From positions 36,681,561 through 36,745,560 of the forward strand of contig NC_088775.1 in NCBI RefSeq assembly GCF_954871325.1: DNA of 64,000 nt, written 5' to 3'. The position numbers were made by a program, and so were the translations under genes. The notes beneath the pieces are model-generated. The model saw only the letters and a program-made list of their open reading frames with translations, was not told the origin of the DNA and ran no database searches. Below, piece by piece: positions 13,501 to 23,707 of this stretch. Within the stretch, counting starts at the first letter, position 1. Each line of letters starts with the position of its first letter. This stretch comes from Gordionus sp. m RMFG-2023 (lineage: Eukaryota; Nematomorpha; Gordioida; Chordodea; Parachordodidae).

Positions 13501-16500
13501 TTTTAATATTTTGAGTAGAGTATACGATCGTCTTAACTTGTACCGTTTGGGGAGTGTCTTGGGGTGGTTCTTGATTAATTGTGTTATTGCGATCATTAAA
13601 ATTATTTATTATCGAGGCATCTTTATCGATAAAGGTGTCGGCACAATTATCTGTCAGGATAGAGGAGACCGATGATGAAGGCGGCGGTGTTTTTTTGCGA
13701 GCCAAAAGGCGATACTCCTTAGCCAAGCGTGCGGTTGCTCCGCGTGGACCCTCACAATTGTCTGCGGGTTGCTTACCTTTGTTCCCTTTGGCATGAGAAA
13801 TTCCGTCGGTACCCTTGTTGTGAAAATGGTTTGGTTTGAGAGTGGAGCCTAAGTCCACCACGTTGTAATAACATGCATCGACGGGCCCTTCTAGACGTTC
13901 CTCGATTTCCGCCTCCAAATCCAAAGTTTCTTTGACTTGAGGTAAGGGTGTCAATCGGTCCAATTCTCGAGATAGAAAGCTGCTCAGAGACCAGTCGTTG
14001 TCCTTAGCCGAGTCCTCTTGCAATTGAGTCATCAGCTAGTTTTAAAATAAAATATAATCTTGCTTCCCATTATAATTTATTAAAAAGGCAGATATATTAT
14101 AAATAAAAAATGATAATTAAATAAATTTGAGATATATGATTCCTGGAATTAGAATTGGATTGGTGCCGATTTTCAGCTTTTGAGAATTAATAATTAATAT
14201 ATTATTATATATTAATTAAAATTATTTACAGGCCGAGGTGAAAAAAATTAGGCGATGCCACAAGCCTGTGTTGGCGCAGCAAAGGGCCAAGTGGCAATTG
14301 CAATATATTAAACAAACGTGCAAATCAAGGAAATTGATATATCTTAAAAGAATTTTAAAAAAACCTAAACTAATTCATCATAAAATTCAATATTAATAAA
14401 AAAATAATAATAAAGAATCAAATGAGTATTAGTAATTGATTGTTTAATAAGATAAGGATGACAAGAGTGTCTATGTTTGATGCCACTAAATGCCAAGTCA
14501 GAGTTATATCATTATCAGTGTCCAGAAATATTATTGACATCTCATATTATTTATCTGTATGATATAATATTTAACTATAATATCAGATTCAGATAGGTAT
14601 ATTATATTGACTCGGTACTAATCAGGGTCCGAAATGTTTTGCTATAAATTAGGTAGGCTAATGCTATGAATTAAGTGGGCTAAAAATTATATAGCCATGT
14701 CATTAGTCAAGTAAAAAGAGTGTCTTATTTTTAATTAATGGAAGGTGACGAACAAAGAATTCATGTGCTATTTAATACAGTAAAAATTGAAATCCCAAAG
14801 TAATGAACATATGTGCATAAAGATAAATGAAATTCCTTAACTAAACTAATTATAGAAGTCCATAACTAAAGAGATTAAAAATACAAATTAATTAAAGAAG
14901 CACATAATGTGATTAGTGTTGTTAAACAAATCGTTTTGAGCCATTATTTAAAAAAACGGCTAACTCATTTCATTCAGAAAAATATTACGCAAGCCTGAAG
15001 ATTTTGCTCACAGAAAGAACAAAAGTCTAGACATTGTTCAGCTTTAAAAATCCCAATCAAAATCAGCAAAAAAAAATTTTCTATAAAATTTTTTCTTTTG
15101 TTATAACCAAAAAACGAAGGTATTCATCTCCAAATCAGATTCTATATAATCTTTGCATTCTTTGCGACATTGGTTTATCGCATTTCCCCATTGGTCGCCT
15201 CTGAGTCATTGTTCATATATATCCTTGTATCTAAGCGTCTTAATTCGTAGTTGTCTATATCCTAATATATGCAATCTGACTATCAATTTGTTAAATGTGT
15301 CGCCTTTCGAACCCTTCGTTCCCTTTTCTCACACATTCTAGTAAAAGGGAACAAACATATCAACGTTGTCTAATAGGACGTTGTTTTCGTTTTTTTTAAA
15401 TCAAGATTTTATATCTCACCGGATGATTTTACTTCAGTTATCAATCAACCCGAATTTTGTGCAATTATCTATCATTCCATTCCGCATTTATTTACACTAT
15501 ATTTATTATTTGCCTATATTCTCCACCACAATTACCTTTCCTCATTTTGTACTTGTTCGTGCCTTTCAGGCACAAGCCCGTTTTTATGGCTCCCGCATAA
15601 GTTCTATTATTATTTTAGTACAAAATCACCAAAATTTTATCTTTTAAACCAATTTTTCACAAACGAAGCCACCATTGATCTCAACCTGATCATTCGAGAT
15701 AGTGTGATAACGATGGCTAACTTTCCAACTGAAACTGTAGTTTCGACAATTCAGAATTTTGCCTATAAATTTTCGAATTTTTAAACCGTTTCAATCGTTA
15801 ACCCGAGAATTTCCAAATTTCCAAAAGCTTAAAACGTTACTCAAAAATGTAACGCATTACTTAACCGTGGTGTAAATTTATGAAAAACCTTAGTCACACA
15901 AATAATGCGACCAAAATTTTTCATAAATTATATAATGCAAAAAATGTTGTTTTTCTCATGATTTCTAACTTTTTGAGTCCTTATAATGCCATTTTGAGTA
16001 TCTTTCATGAGGGATGTCTCGAAATCGATTAAAGCTATATCACCGTTTGGTTTATTGGAACTAAATAGATAAGAAAGAAAAAATTGTAAATAAATTATTA
16101 TTTCATGTTTCTCAAAAAAAATTATATTATAACGAAAGAAATTGTTTAACATTCCTAAAGGAAACCATAAATTTAAAACATTAAAAATTGGGAAATAGTC
16201 TTATTTTGAGATGGGGGAGGGGGGGGGGGTATGTATAAACAGGTAATACTATACTTGTTTGTATTATATAACATATTATATTAGTATAGTTATAATATAT
16301 AAAAAATTATATAATATGATAAATTTCAAACTTTTGGTCAATATCTTGATATCGAAGAGACAGCGCGCAATTTAGTTTGCATTAATAATATAAAAAAAAT
16401 TATAATTTTTTTTTCAGAAAAAAATTATGTTCTTCTTTTTCCTCCCATTTTATTTCTAATCCTATAATATCTATATATAAAAGCATAGTTTCGTTTCGTA

Positions 16501-18797
16501 AATTATTTATCAAAGAATGAGTGTATGCAACCATCCATTACGTTATTATTATAAGATTCTAACTCCACGTTTACGTTAAAAAATTGGGTCAAAATTATAC
16601 ATGAGGGAAATCTTGTCTAAAGCTATTTTTTAAAAACTTCTACTTTTGAAACGCGAAAATCTACGCAACTCTCCTTTGCAAATCAACTTCTGCTTAGGAC
16701 AGCTGTATCAGTAGTCTACATTAGCACTTTGCAGAAGAAAATGCATATTTTAAAAAAACGCTGGCATGAAGGGTAAAAAACCTAAATATTAATTTTAAAT
16801 ATGTGAATCTTTTGAAAAATATATAAAAGTGGAACTAGAATCCGATAAATGTTCATAAGCGATGCGGCGATAAAACAGTAAACCTTTGCCCAAAAATTAT
16901 ATAATTATTATACATCTTTTATAATTGTTAAATAAATTGAAAGCTCAGATAGAAGTTCGTTCTGATAAATTCTAGGCAGCAAGCGGGTAAATTATTTTAG
17001 AAATACAAACCTTTTATTAAATTGGCATTTGACCGATCATTACGAAAGCCATTTTGATGACCGGCGGAATCCTTCTGAACTTTGTATTTGTCGATATAGC
17101 CATGGTTACTATCAGATGTGTTTTTTTTTGGCATAATTGTGTCGTCGTTTTTATTTGTATCGATATTTTTCGCCACGAATACTTCGCGTTTTTCGGGTAA
17201 TTTCTGAGTCGTTGAGATTTTGGAAAATGATGATGATACGATGTTAACCGTCTTCGTTTTTTTAAAAAAAAAATAAATGAGTAAATTTTATCTATTAGGG
17301 TTTAGTCTAGCTATTTAAATGAACTGTTATCTATATGGTTTTTTTAATGTAGAATTGAATGAATTAAAACTTCTAGCGACCCATTTCTAAATAAAACGTT
17401 TAAATTAATAAAATATTTGTATTTAAGCTAATATATTTGGAATTCTAATTAATATCCTTCATTTATACTAGTTTAGTTCCAAATTTTTTAAACAAATACT
17501 TCATGAATGTTGAATGCATGTTTGGAAGAGGATATATTTGCTTGAGAATTGATTGGAGAAAGTGGTGCAGGTAATGAAAAACATTCCTTTATAAAATATA
17601 ATATTTAATAGTTAAAAAATTTTTTAAAAAACGGTAACATGATAACGATTCAATAAAAATAATATACCCCTTTTTAAAGAAATTCACTAATTTAAAATAC
17701 CGATTTTTATGATAAATTAAAACGAATAATAATTTTACTTGTATTATTTGTGATATATCGACATCCTCCTAAATATAAATAATTTTAAAAATTTTTTAGA
17801 TAATAATTAACATTTTATCTAATTTAAAAACAGAACCCAAATGCTTAAAATTAAAAAAACATACCCTAAACTGGTATTTAAAGGATGATGTCTTTAGACT
17901 AGATGTTGGTTTAGCTGGGTTAGAGAGATTACAGGTGTTGTCGAGATTTTTAATGTTAAGGGTACAATTTTGATTAACAACTAGGTCATTATTTGATCTC
18001 GAAACATTATTTTGCGCGCTTTTAAATTTAGCGGTGTTGTGGCCCAAATTATTAGGAGCACCCTGGGTACCTTGAGAATTCGAAAGCTTGTCGTCAACGC
18101 CAATCTTGATGCTTTCATCGGTGTTGGTAGATTTGATATCACTCGGACCAACTTTAGCATCGTTAGTATCGACGATGGCGTGACCAGACTGACTTGCGAT
18201 GACAGGAACGGGGCGATTAACGGAGGAGGATTTGCGGGAGAAAGGTTGAAACATCTTTTCGAGAACCGGTTTAAATTCGTCATAATCACCCAGGGCTTCC
18301 TTGATCAATTTTTGAGAGTGGTCGTTCACCGAGGGCGAAATCTTGGAGTTTAAAGATGAATACAAATAATTTTTTAAGGGCCTTAGTCGTTGGAAAGTTA
18401 AACCCAAAAGCATTATACAATATCGTGTCTATAAAAAAATTAAAAATACTAACACTACGCTAAAAATTATGATATATGTTTCTTGAAGTGATTAGAAATT
18501 GAGCAATATTTTAACCAGAAAAATATTGTCTAAAACTTTGTGCCTTTTATGAGAAAAAAATCGTTAGGCTTGCCTAATATTTTTCTGGATAAAATAATGA
18601 GTAGCCGTTTAATAAAACTACGTGTCATACATATTACCTTGACGGGTATACCAAATATGGGAGCGTTGTATTTGGGCTCACTGGTGAAAGCGCAGACTCT
18701 CTTTCTGAACGCTTGCTCTCGCATCTTCAACTGATTTTTCGAGAGAGTTTGATCAGCATGATGGTGAGTCGCGTCAAGAAGTGGACCAGATACTTCA
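10232..18797 (-). CDS. AF4/FMR2 (AFF/Lilliputian) family protein, ten-exon model
   Basis: AFF proteins are disordered scaffolds of the super elongation complex: they bring P-TEFb and ELL to stalled RNA polymerase II in the nucleus. Exons (5' to 3'): 18797-18638, 18341-17865, 17251-17011, 14016-12816, 12232-11968, 11659-11523, 11417-11331, 11142-11046, 10909-10669, 10548-10232. Counted from the ATG at 18724 they total 3,150 nt, exactly 1,050 codons including the stop; human AFF4 is about 1,160 residues. Family landmarks appear in the right order: N-terminal MREQAFRKR and PIFGIPVK, then ALGDYDEF (AFF4 has MLGNYDEM), NDWSLSSFLSR (AFF4 NKWQLDNWLNK), a basic KKRCRDTSEG stretch, VRIDLSLVKKIP (AFF4 VKIDLNLLTRIP), and the C-terminal homology domain with YIDAVIYFIFYGDYVE, VYSDTLKL, KIESFLYYKLYR and CHELWDIS. 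All introns are GT-AG. The weakest points are the donor of exon 9, the acceptor of the same exon and any upstream non-coding exon. A polyadenylation-like AATAAA lies near 10090 on this strand. Confidence 0.82.
10669..10909 (-). CDS. AFF gene, exon with the CHELWDIS helix
   Basis: The first half is a Ser/Asn-rich linker, as in AFF4 between its C-terminal helices. The second half, HEHLTILQNLSACHELWDIS, matches AFF4 [20 protein letters not shown]. Both boundaries are inferred from frame: the acceptor ATTAAG|CC lacks a good pyrimidine tract and the donor A|GTTTTG is poor. If the donor is not used, the frame ends 40 bases further on at a TGA. Confidence 0.6.
11046..11142 (-). CDS. AFF gene, C-terminal domain exon (KIESFLYYKLYR)
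   Basis: The acceptor is TATAAAAG|C and the donor ATG|GTAAAT. The product YKIESFLYYKLYRCQKQ aligns with AFF4 CLRCESLLYLRLFKLKK. The exon is 97 nt and ends in phase 0. Confidence 0.7.
11331..11417 (-). CDS. AFF gene, 87-nt mini-exon
   Basis: A mini-exon found by looking for the missing helix. TTTATAG acceptor, AAT|GTAAGC donor, open in the one frame that joins both neighbours (phase 2 to phase 2). It encodes HILDRIEKSC and QTKLYLNNFCAAIL, filling the gap where AFF4 has the helix before CESLLYLRLFKL. Confidence 0.68.
11523..11659 (-). CDS. AFF gene, C-terminal domain exon
   Basis: The exon starts after AACTTAAG and ends AC|GTGCGT. It encodes RKKMLYIDAVIYFIFYGDYV and then SVYSDTLKLC, which line up with AFF4 AVYYLDAVVSFIECGNALE and PMYSETVDLI. 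This is the clearest family match in the window. Confidence 0.8.
11968..12232 (-). CDS. AFF gene, start of the C-terminal homology domain
   Basis: The acceptor is TGTAATAG|C. The exon ends GAG|GTCGCT, a weak donor that keeps the frame. It encodes HHLLRVAKNLKRAADRE, matching AFF4 HYLQEAKKLKHNADAL, the first helix of the C-terminal homology domain that mediates dimerisation in this family. Confidence 0.72.
12816..14016 (-). CDS. AFF gene, large central exon
   Basis: About 400 codons, the longest open stretch in the window. The acceptor at TTGCAAG|AG gives the needed phase, and the donor GT|GTAAGT is perfect. It begins with NDWSLSSFLSR, like the AFF4 WQLDNWL element. A basic cluster KKRCRDTSEGVGSNKKMK follows, probably a nuclear signal, and near the end lies VRIDLSLVKKIPILPY, the conserved block ahead of the C-terminal domain. 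The linkers are rich in Ser, Pro and Asn. An in-frame ATG 16 bases upstream of the acceptor (14032) would give a few more residues if the intron were not removed there. Confidence 0.82.
14232..14330 (+). other. Short GC-rich coding-like block inside the AFF intron
   Basis: It directly follows TTATTTACAG, an acceptor-like sequence on the plus strand, and stays open as AEVKKIRRCHKPVLAQQRAK, then WQLQYIKQTCKS. The composition contrasts sharply with the surrounding intron. It might be a lost transposon exon. The minus strand does not give a frame-compatible AFF exon. I assign no function. Confidence 0.25.
14914..15040 (+). repeat. Palindromic MITE family J, copy 1 (partial)
   Basis: It starts TAGTGTTGTTAAAC and runs through AAAAACGGCTAACTCA and AATATTACGCAAGCCTGAAG, the shared core of a small hAT-like foldback family seen seven times in the window. 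Only one arm is clear here. Confidence 0.6.
17011..17251 (-). CDS. AFF gene, coding exon 3
   Basis: An open stretch of 80 codons (TVNIVSSSFSK to NANLIK) between an ACGAAG acceptor and an AAAG|GTTTGT donor, phase 0 in and phase 1 out. It carries no recognisable motif and is basic and polar. Support comes from its openness, its base composition above the flanking introns and its frame compatibility with both neighbours. Confidence 0.6.
17865..18341 (-). CDS. AFF gene, coding exon 2
   Basis: The acceptor is ACTCCAAG and the donor AGG|GTATGT. The exon has 159 codons, phase 0 at both ends. It opens with ISPSVNDHSQKLIKEALGD and YDEF, the AFF N-terminal homology segment that follows the PYKV motif, so the join with exon 1 reproduces the family order exactly. 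The rest is low-complexity and rich in Ser, Asn and Thr, as expected of the disordered AFF scaffold. Confidence 0.78.
18638..18797 (-). CDS. AFF gene, coding exon 1 (N-terminal motif)
   Basis: The exon follows a TTTATAG acceptor and ends at AAG|GTAATA. It is open throughout, but the first ATG is internal, at 18724, giving MREQAFRKRV. That matches the AFF start RMKERERRNQE, so translation probably begins there; the preceding open part (ending in DQTLSKNQLK) would be 5' leader or the end of a further exon. The exon closes with PIFGIPVK, equivalent to AFF4 PLFAEPYK, in phase 0. Confidence 0.7.
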
Positions 18798-19815
18798 CTA
18801 TAAATATAAATTATATTTTTTCATAAAATTATAAATTATATCGAATATAAAGAATCGATAATCAAATCAATCTATTTTCAAAAAAAAAATTCTACTCAAG
18901 ATAAACGTTTTTGATAATTTTATAGAAACTGTAATCATTATAACATTTCCATAATTGACCTAATCGCATGTGAAATGAGGTCAAGGCACATAATTAAAGG
19001 GTGGGGTAACCTTGTTAAAAATTAAACGTAATGAACATGACAAATAGAATGTCCGAGGTAATATTTTATTTTTGGAGTCGACACCGGTTTAAATATAAGG
19101 CGATTCTTTTTCGATTGCCTGAGCACCTGTTTTTGGCGCATCAAGTTATTTTGTAAAATTATCTTTAACTTATCAATAGCAAAGCAACATAATTTGTCCT
19201 GCAATTTGAGATTTTGAGAGAAATCCAACGACCCCATAAATAACTACAAATAACGAATTTATCAAGGTTTCACTTCTCCCTCCCACTCCTTTCATGTATT
19301 TATAGAGGAACAATATTATAGATAAAATAAATAAAGTTATAAAAATATTAATCATGATTTCGGTATAAAAAAATGGAATAATAACTATTTTATCCTTAAA
19401 TCAAAAAAAAACATTTATTACTGGCAAAGAATGCTAACATTAAAATTTTTTTATATAGTACAAACAAAATATATTTTATATTATATCATAAAAATATTGT
19501 AAAAGAAAAAAAAGAGATTTTTTGCGGAGCTTCAAATTAACTAGTGCATATCGTCAATTTATACACCAATATACATATATACACTGTGTATATATTATGT
19601 AAATGTATCATACAATATTAAAAAAATATACCTAGGAATGAATGAATGAATTTTTAATTTAAAAATAAAAATAGGGAGATTAATAAAAAAAGAATCAATG
19701 TGCTTTATCATTTAACCACTACCTCACAAATGAAATGAAAGGGTGGAATGGGGGTGAGGCAGCCAAAATAATTTTTACCAATTGCTCGGCCTTGCCTGTT
19801 AGTTAAAACATAGAC
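18798..19815. other. Upstream flank of the AFF model
   Basis: This should contain the AFF promoter and any 5' untranslated exon, but I cannot fix either. The minus-strand open frame at 19022-19237 does not splice in frame to coding exon 1. Otherwise the stretch is AT-rich. Confidence 0.3.
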
Positions 19816-19823
19816 TTCGAGTG

Positions 19824-19997
19824 TAGTGTTGTCAAACGGCTCAATTTCAGCACATATTTAAAAACGATTAAAAATATTTTATCCAGAAAAAAATATTACA
19901 AAAGCCTGAAGAATTTTACTAATAGATGGCACAGTTGGACCTCTATTAGCGAAATCGTTTTAAAAATAGGCTCAAATCGAGCCCTTTAACATCACTA
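19824..19997 (+). mobile_element. Palindromic MITE family J, copy 2
   Basis: A complete 174-bp copy with ends TAGTGTTGTCAAACGGCTC and the complement of TAGTGATGTTAAAGGGCTC. The flanking 8-bp duplication is TTCGAGTG (19816-19823) and CTCGAGTG (19998-20005), 7 of 8 matching. Both halves form one long hairpin. No coding; hAT transposase is the likely mover, from the duplication length and TAGTG ends. Confidence 0.8.
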
Positions 19998-20440
19998 CTC
20001 GAGTGATGGAAACCCAAATTTTTAAGTTCCCGAATCTTATTACCGAATTTCTAAAAGCGAACCAAATCTTTATAATTTTTTCGGACTTAAAATTGTAAAA
20101 TCATGTAATTTTTCTAAACTAAACATAATTAATATTTACAAGGAGAATCTGGATTAATCTTAGTTTCAACAAAATATTGAATTACTTATTAAGCCTCGAC
20201 TAATAATAACAGATTTTTATTAAACAAAAATAATAGGATTTTTTGTTTGAGTTTATTCAAAAAATAATAATTTCTGAACTTAACAAGTAAATATAGTAAA
20301 ATGAGGTTAAAAATCAAAGAGAATTGATTTATATCGTGATTTTTATTCTAAAAAAATCATTAATTTAATCATGCCAACTGCTTTTATTTATATAAATAAA
20401 TCAAATCACAATATTAATTTAACGAAGCGAGGGGGGGGGG

Positions 20441-20620
20441 TGTTAAAAAGCCGGATTTGGGTCAATTTTTAAAAACGACCCGATTACGATTTTAGTAAAA
20501 TAATATTATGTGGGCAGAAAGGTTTGGATTATTTGCCAAATCTCGAAGCTTACATAATATTATTTTGGCTATCTTAATCGGGTCGTTTTTAAAAATCGAC
20601 GCAAATCGAGGCTTTACCTC
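20441..20620 (+). repeat. Palindromic MITE family J, copy 3
   Basis: The two arms pair over about 80 bases: TTTTTAAAAACGACCCGATT and AAAATAATATTATGT on the left are mirrored on the right. A 10-base G-run lies just outside the left end. The ends are less clear than in copy 2 and I could not define the target duplication. Confidence 0.7.
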
Positions 20621-21019
20621 TATGCTTTCAAATTATCAGTTTTAAAAAAATTCAAACCCAAATAAACTCTCTAAATTTTCTAAACAGGAACAGAGCGGAC
20701 GGCCCGGATTTCAAAAAAAAAATTTGTCCTATCATATACATTAATATTATTTTATCATGGGTATCAAATGAAAGCTAATAAAACGATAAATTGAATACAT
20801 TGATACTCAACACTATCATCGGGGAAAATGGAGGGGGGGGGGGGGTAAAGAGTTAGACGACGTGGTGGGATTAAAAAGTTTCTAACATAAATTTCGAAAA
20901 AGAACAATTTGTTATATGGATAATTATAACTATTATAGGGTGGAATGGAGTGGAAAATCCAAAAAATTTATCAATATTTCAAAATTGTTATCTTATAAAA
21001 GCTAATATAAAGATCTACT

Positions 21020-22221
21020 GATAATATTGTAATTTTTACTCATCACTATGTCTTTAGGAGCATTTTGACTTTCTAACATTTCAAACATTAATATAAATAT
21101 TCCTGAATGTTTAATTTACTAAATTTTTATTTAAACAAAACCATATTTACAAATCAAAAATAAATTTTAAAATAAACCCTCGTAACCAGTCATTTTTATT
21201 TAGAGGAACCGGTAAGGACTATGACGGTGGAGAGGGGGGTTGGCGTAATATCGTCATTGAAATTAGAAGGTGGAGATGTCCATGGAAACGGAAGAGGCCA
21301 ATATTTTTTAAAAACTTTATAATCGTATACAAATTCATATAATCAATAGTACCAAGAAAAAATATCTCTAGTAATTAAGTAGCTAGTTCATGAGCGTTTC
21401 ATTTTCTGAGCGATTCATTTTTTAATCTGAGCGTTCAGTTTTATGCCTGAGCAATTAGTATTTTTTCTGAGCATGTATGAATTTTTTTTCTATTTCAGTT
21501 TTAATTCTGTTCGATTAAATAAAGGTTTTTCCTTTTGTGTGGTGTCACATCAACCTAAATCTAAATGATTTTAATTTTTATATTTTTTAAATCAAGTTAG
21601 AAAAAAAAACCAATGGCCACGATAATATTGTAATTTTTACTCATCACTATGTCTTTAGGAGCATTTTGACTTTCTAACATTTCAAACATTAATATAAATA
21701 TTCCTGAATGTTTAATTTACTAAATTTTTATTTAAACAAAACCATATTTACAAATCAAAAATAAATTTTAAAATAAACCCTCGTAACCAGTCATTTTTAT
21801 TTAGAGGAACCGGTAAGGACTATGACGGTGGAGAGGGGGGTTGGCGTAATATCGTCATTGAAATTAGAAGGTGGAGATGTCCATGGAAACGGAAGAGGCC
21901 AATATTTTTTAAAAACTTTATAATCGTATACAAATTCATATAATCAATAGTACCAAGAAAAAATATCTCTAGTAATTAAGTAGCTAGTTCATGAGCGTTT
22001 CATTTTCTGAGCGATTCATTTTTTAATCTGAGCGTTCAGTTTTATGCCTGAGCAATTAGTATTTTTTCTGAGCATGTATGAATTTTTTTTCTATTTCAGT
22101 TTTAATTCTGTTCGATTAAATAAAGGTTTTTCCTTTTGTGTGGTGTCACATCAACCTAAATCTAAATGATTTTAATTTTTATATTTTTTAAATCAAGTTA
22201 GAAAAAAAAACCAATGGCCAC
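21020..22221 (+). repeat. 601-bp perfect tandem duplication
   Basis: Unit 1 is 21020-21620 and unit 2 is 21621-22221, head to tail. Every line I compared is identical with a constant 601-base offset. The unit has no coding. It contains a G-run (GGAGAGGGGGGTTGG) and an internal degenerate array of CTGAGCGNTTCATTTT motifs. Identity in an otherwise decayed region means either a very recent duplication or an assembly artefact. Confidence 0.95.
21390..21480 (+). repeat. Degenerate TGAGC array (repeated at 21990-22081)
   Basis: Five spaced copies of TGAGCGTTTCA, TGAGCGATTCA, TGAGCGTTCAG, TGAGCAATTAG and TGAGCATGTATG, about 15-22 bases apart, within each unit of the 601-bp duplication. No known site is recognised. 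Confidence 0.6.
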
Positions 22222-23699
22222 TACATTTATAAAGTGATCCTTCGGAGTAAATCTTCTTTAGATAGTGACTATTTGTTTAAATGACATACGAAGGCCCAAG
22301 GCTGTGAACACTAATTAGGATTCAAAAAATTTTAAACTCTATTTAGATAATTTTGCTAACAAATATTTAATTGGAACCGCTTTTCTGTGAAACCCGAACC
22401 CGTCCTTATAACCCCACGAAGGGTTGTCAATTAATCGGTACTTGTTTTGTATGAGGTCTCAAAATCTCCTAACAAATTTTTTTTTAATTTCTAAACCCTA
22501 ATTAGGGTTGACACATTGCAGGCCTCAGTTTTATTTAGCAAACGCTACAATTCAAAAAGTAATGGAGGGGGAGGAGGGAATATTGAAAGATTTTTTTTAA
22601 TTTTGCCAATAAGAGAGAGAAAAAATAAAAAGGGGATTTCGTCAAGCTTTAAAAATTTTCAACAAAATCAAAACAAAACTATATTTTTAAAAAAATAATT
22701 CCCGATTTCATGATTAAATTTAAAACTTCCCATTTTAGATAGGAAGAGGATTGGAAGGGGGGGGGCTCGTAATAAATTTAATTCAGCAAAAATGTTTTAT
22801 AAAATTAGGTCGCCATAACAGAAACAAAATGGCACCCAATATGTCTTAAAAGAATTAGACAAGTTTATAATAATTATCATCATTCAGTGTTATTTATATT
22901 TTTTAACAATATCGATCGAAATATTTTTTTTTGTAAATTGTAATTAGTTTTTTGATTGAACGATTTTTTTAAAATAACTAAGGTATCTGGCTAACTATAC
23001 GTGCAAATGGTATGGTATGATGTAATAAATTTGATCATGTAAATTAGTAATTTTCGAATCCCAATATTTTCAGCAAAACTAATTAAGAGGTTTAAAAACG
23101 AATCATTATTGATCAAGTTATCAACATTTCGTCATTTTATTCCTATTCATTCTGCAATTAACATTTATTGCTATAACCGTGACGTCAATAAGAAAAATTT
23201 TAATAGTTCATTTGTTATAAAATTCGAGATAAAAAATTTTAACGATAGTTAGCCTGTGTTTTTTCGACTAGGGGAGGAAAATCAGCTGTTTTTAAAAATA
23301 GTTTATTCAAATTTATTTATTTTTCCAAAAATAAGCCCGGGTTAAAAAAAAATTTTTATTTTCTTATCATGTCTGGATCATTAGGCATATTCTCAGTTTC
23401 TTATAGTGCGCAATTGTGTACAAAAACTACGCTGCATTTCAAATGGTATAACATCTATTTTTGGTCTATGACCAGTTCTTTAATTCGGTTTTTCGCAAGA
23501 AATGCGACAAAACTTTGTTACCCATATAAGAATAATATAAGGGCGGGGGAGGGGACTAACTTTCCTAGTTATTTAATTATTTGTAAATTAAATATATAAA
23601 ATATTTGTCTTTTAATGGTATATTTAGAAACTTATGCAATAAAAGGTCAGGCGATAATATAATTTACAAAACCAATTCTTCATTATAACTTAGGTGGCA
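22222..23699. other. Intergenic, nothing recognised
   Basis: AT-rich. A perfect 16-base palindrome AACCCTAATTAGGGTT sits at 22494-22509 and G-runs occur near 22565 and 22757. The open frames here are short and their composition does not differ from the flanks. Confidence 0.45.
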
Positions 23700-23707
23700 T
23701 TTATAAT

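Larger units (their letters stand above)
14017..17010 (-). other. AFF 3-kb intron with repeat insertions
   Basis: The largest intron of the AFF model. It holds one copy of a palindromic MITE (about 14914-15040), a pyrimidine-rich, unusually GC-rich block at 15130-15730 whose origin I cannot name, and a short GC-rich plus-strand block at 14232-14330. A G-run follows at 16210-16230. No AFF-like coding was found inside. Confidence 0.5.

Noticed and set aside
13119-13796. Plus-strand open frames opposite the large AFF exon
   Set aside because: They are the reverse-strand shadow of a GC-richer coding exon and have no motif of their own.
19022-19237. Minus-strand open frame starting MGSLDFSQNLKL as a first AFF exon
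   Set aside because: No GT donor in it gives the phase needed to join the 18797 acceptor, and it shows no AFF motif. It may still lie in the 5' untranslated region.
22494-22509. Telomere-like palindrome AACCCTAATTAGGGTT
   Set aside because: A single unit in each direction with no array; no sign of an internal telomere.
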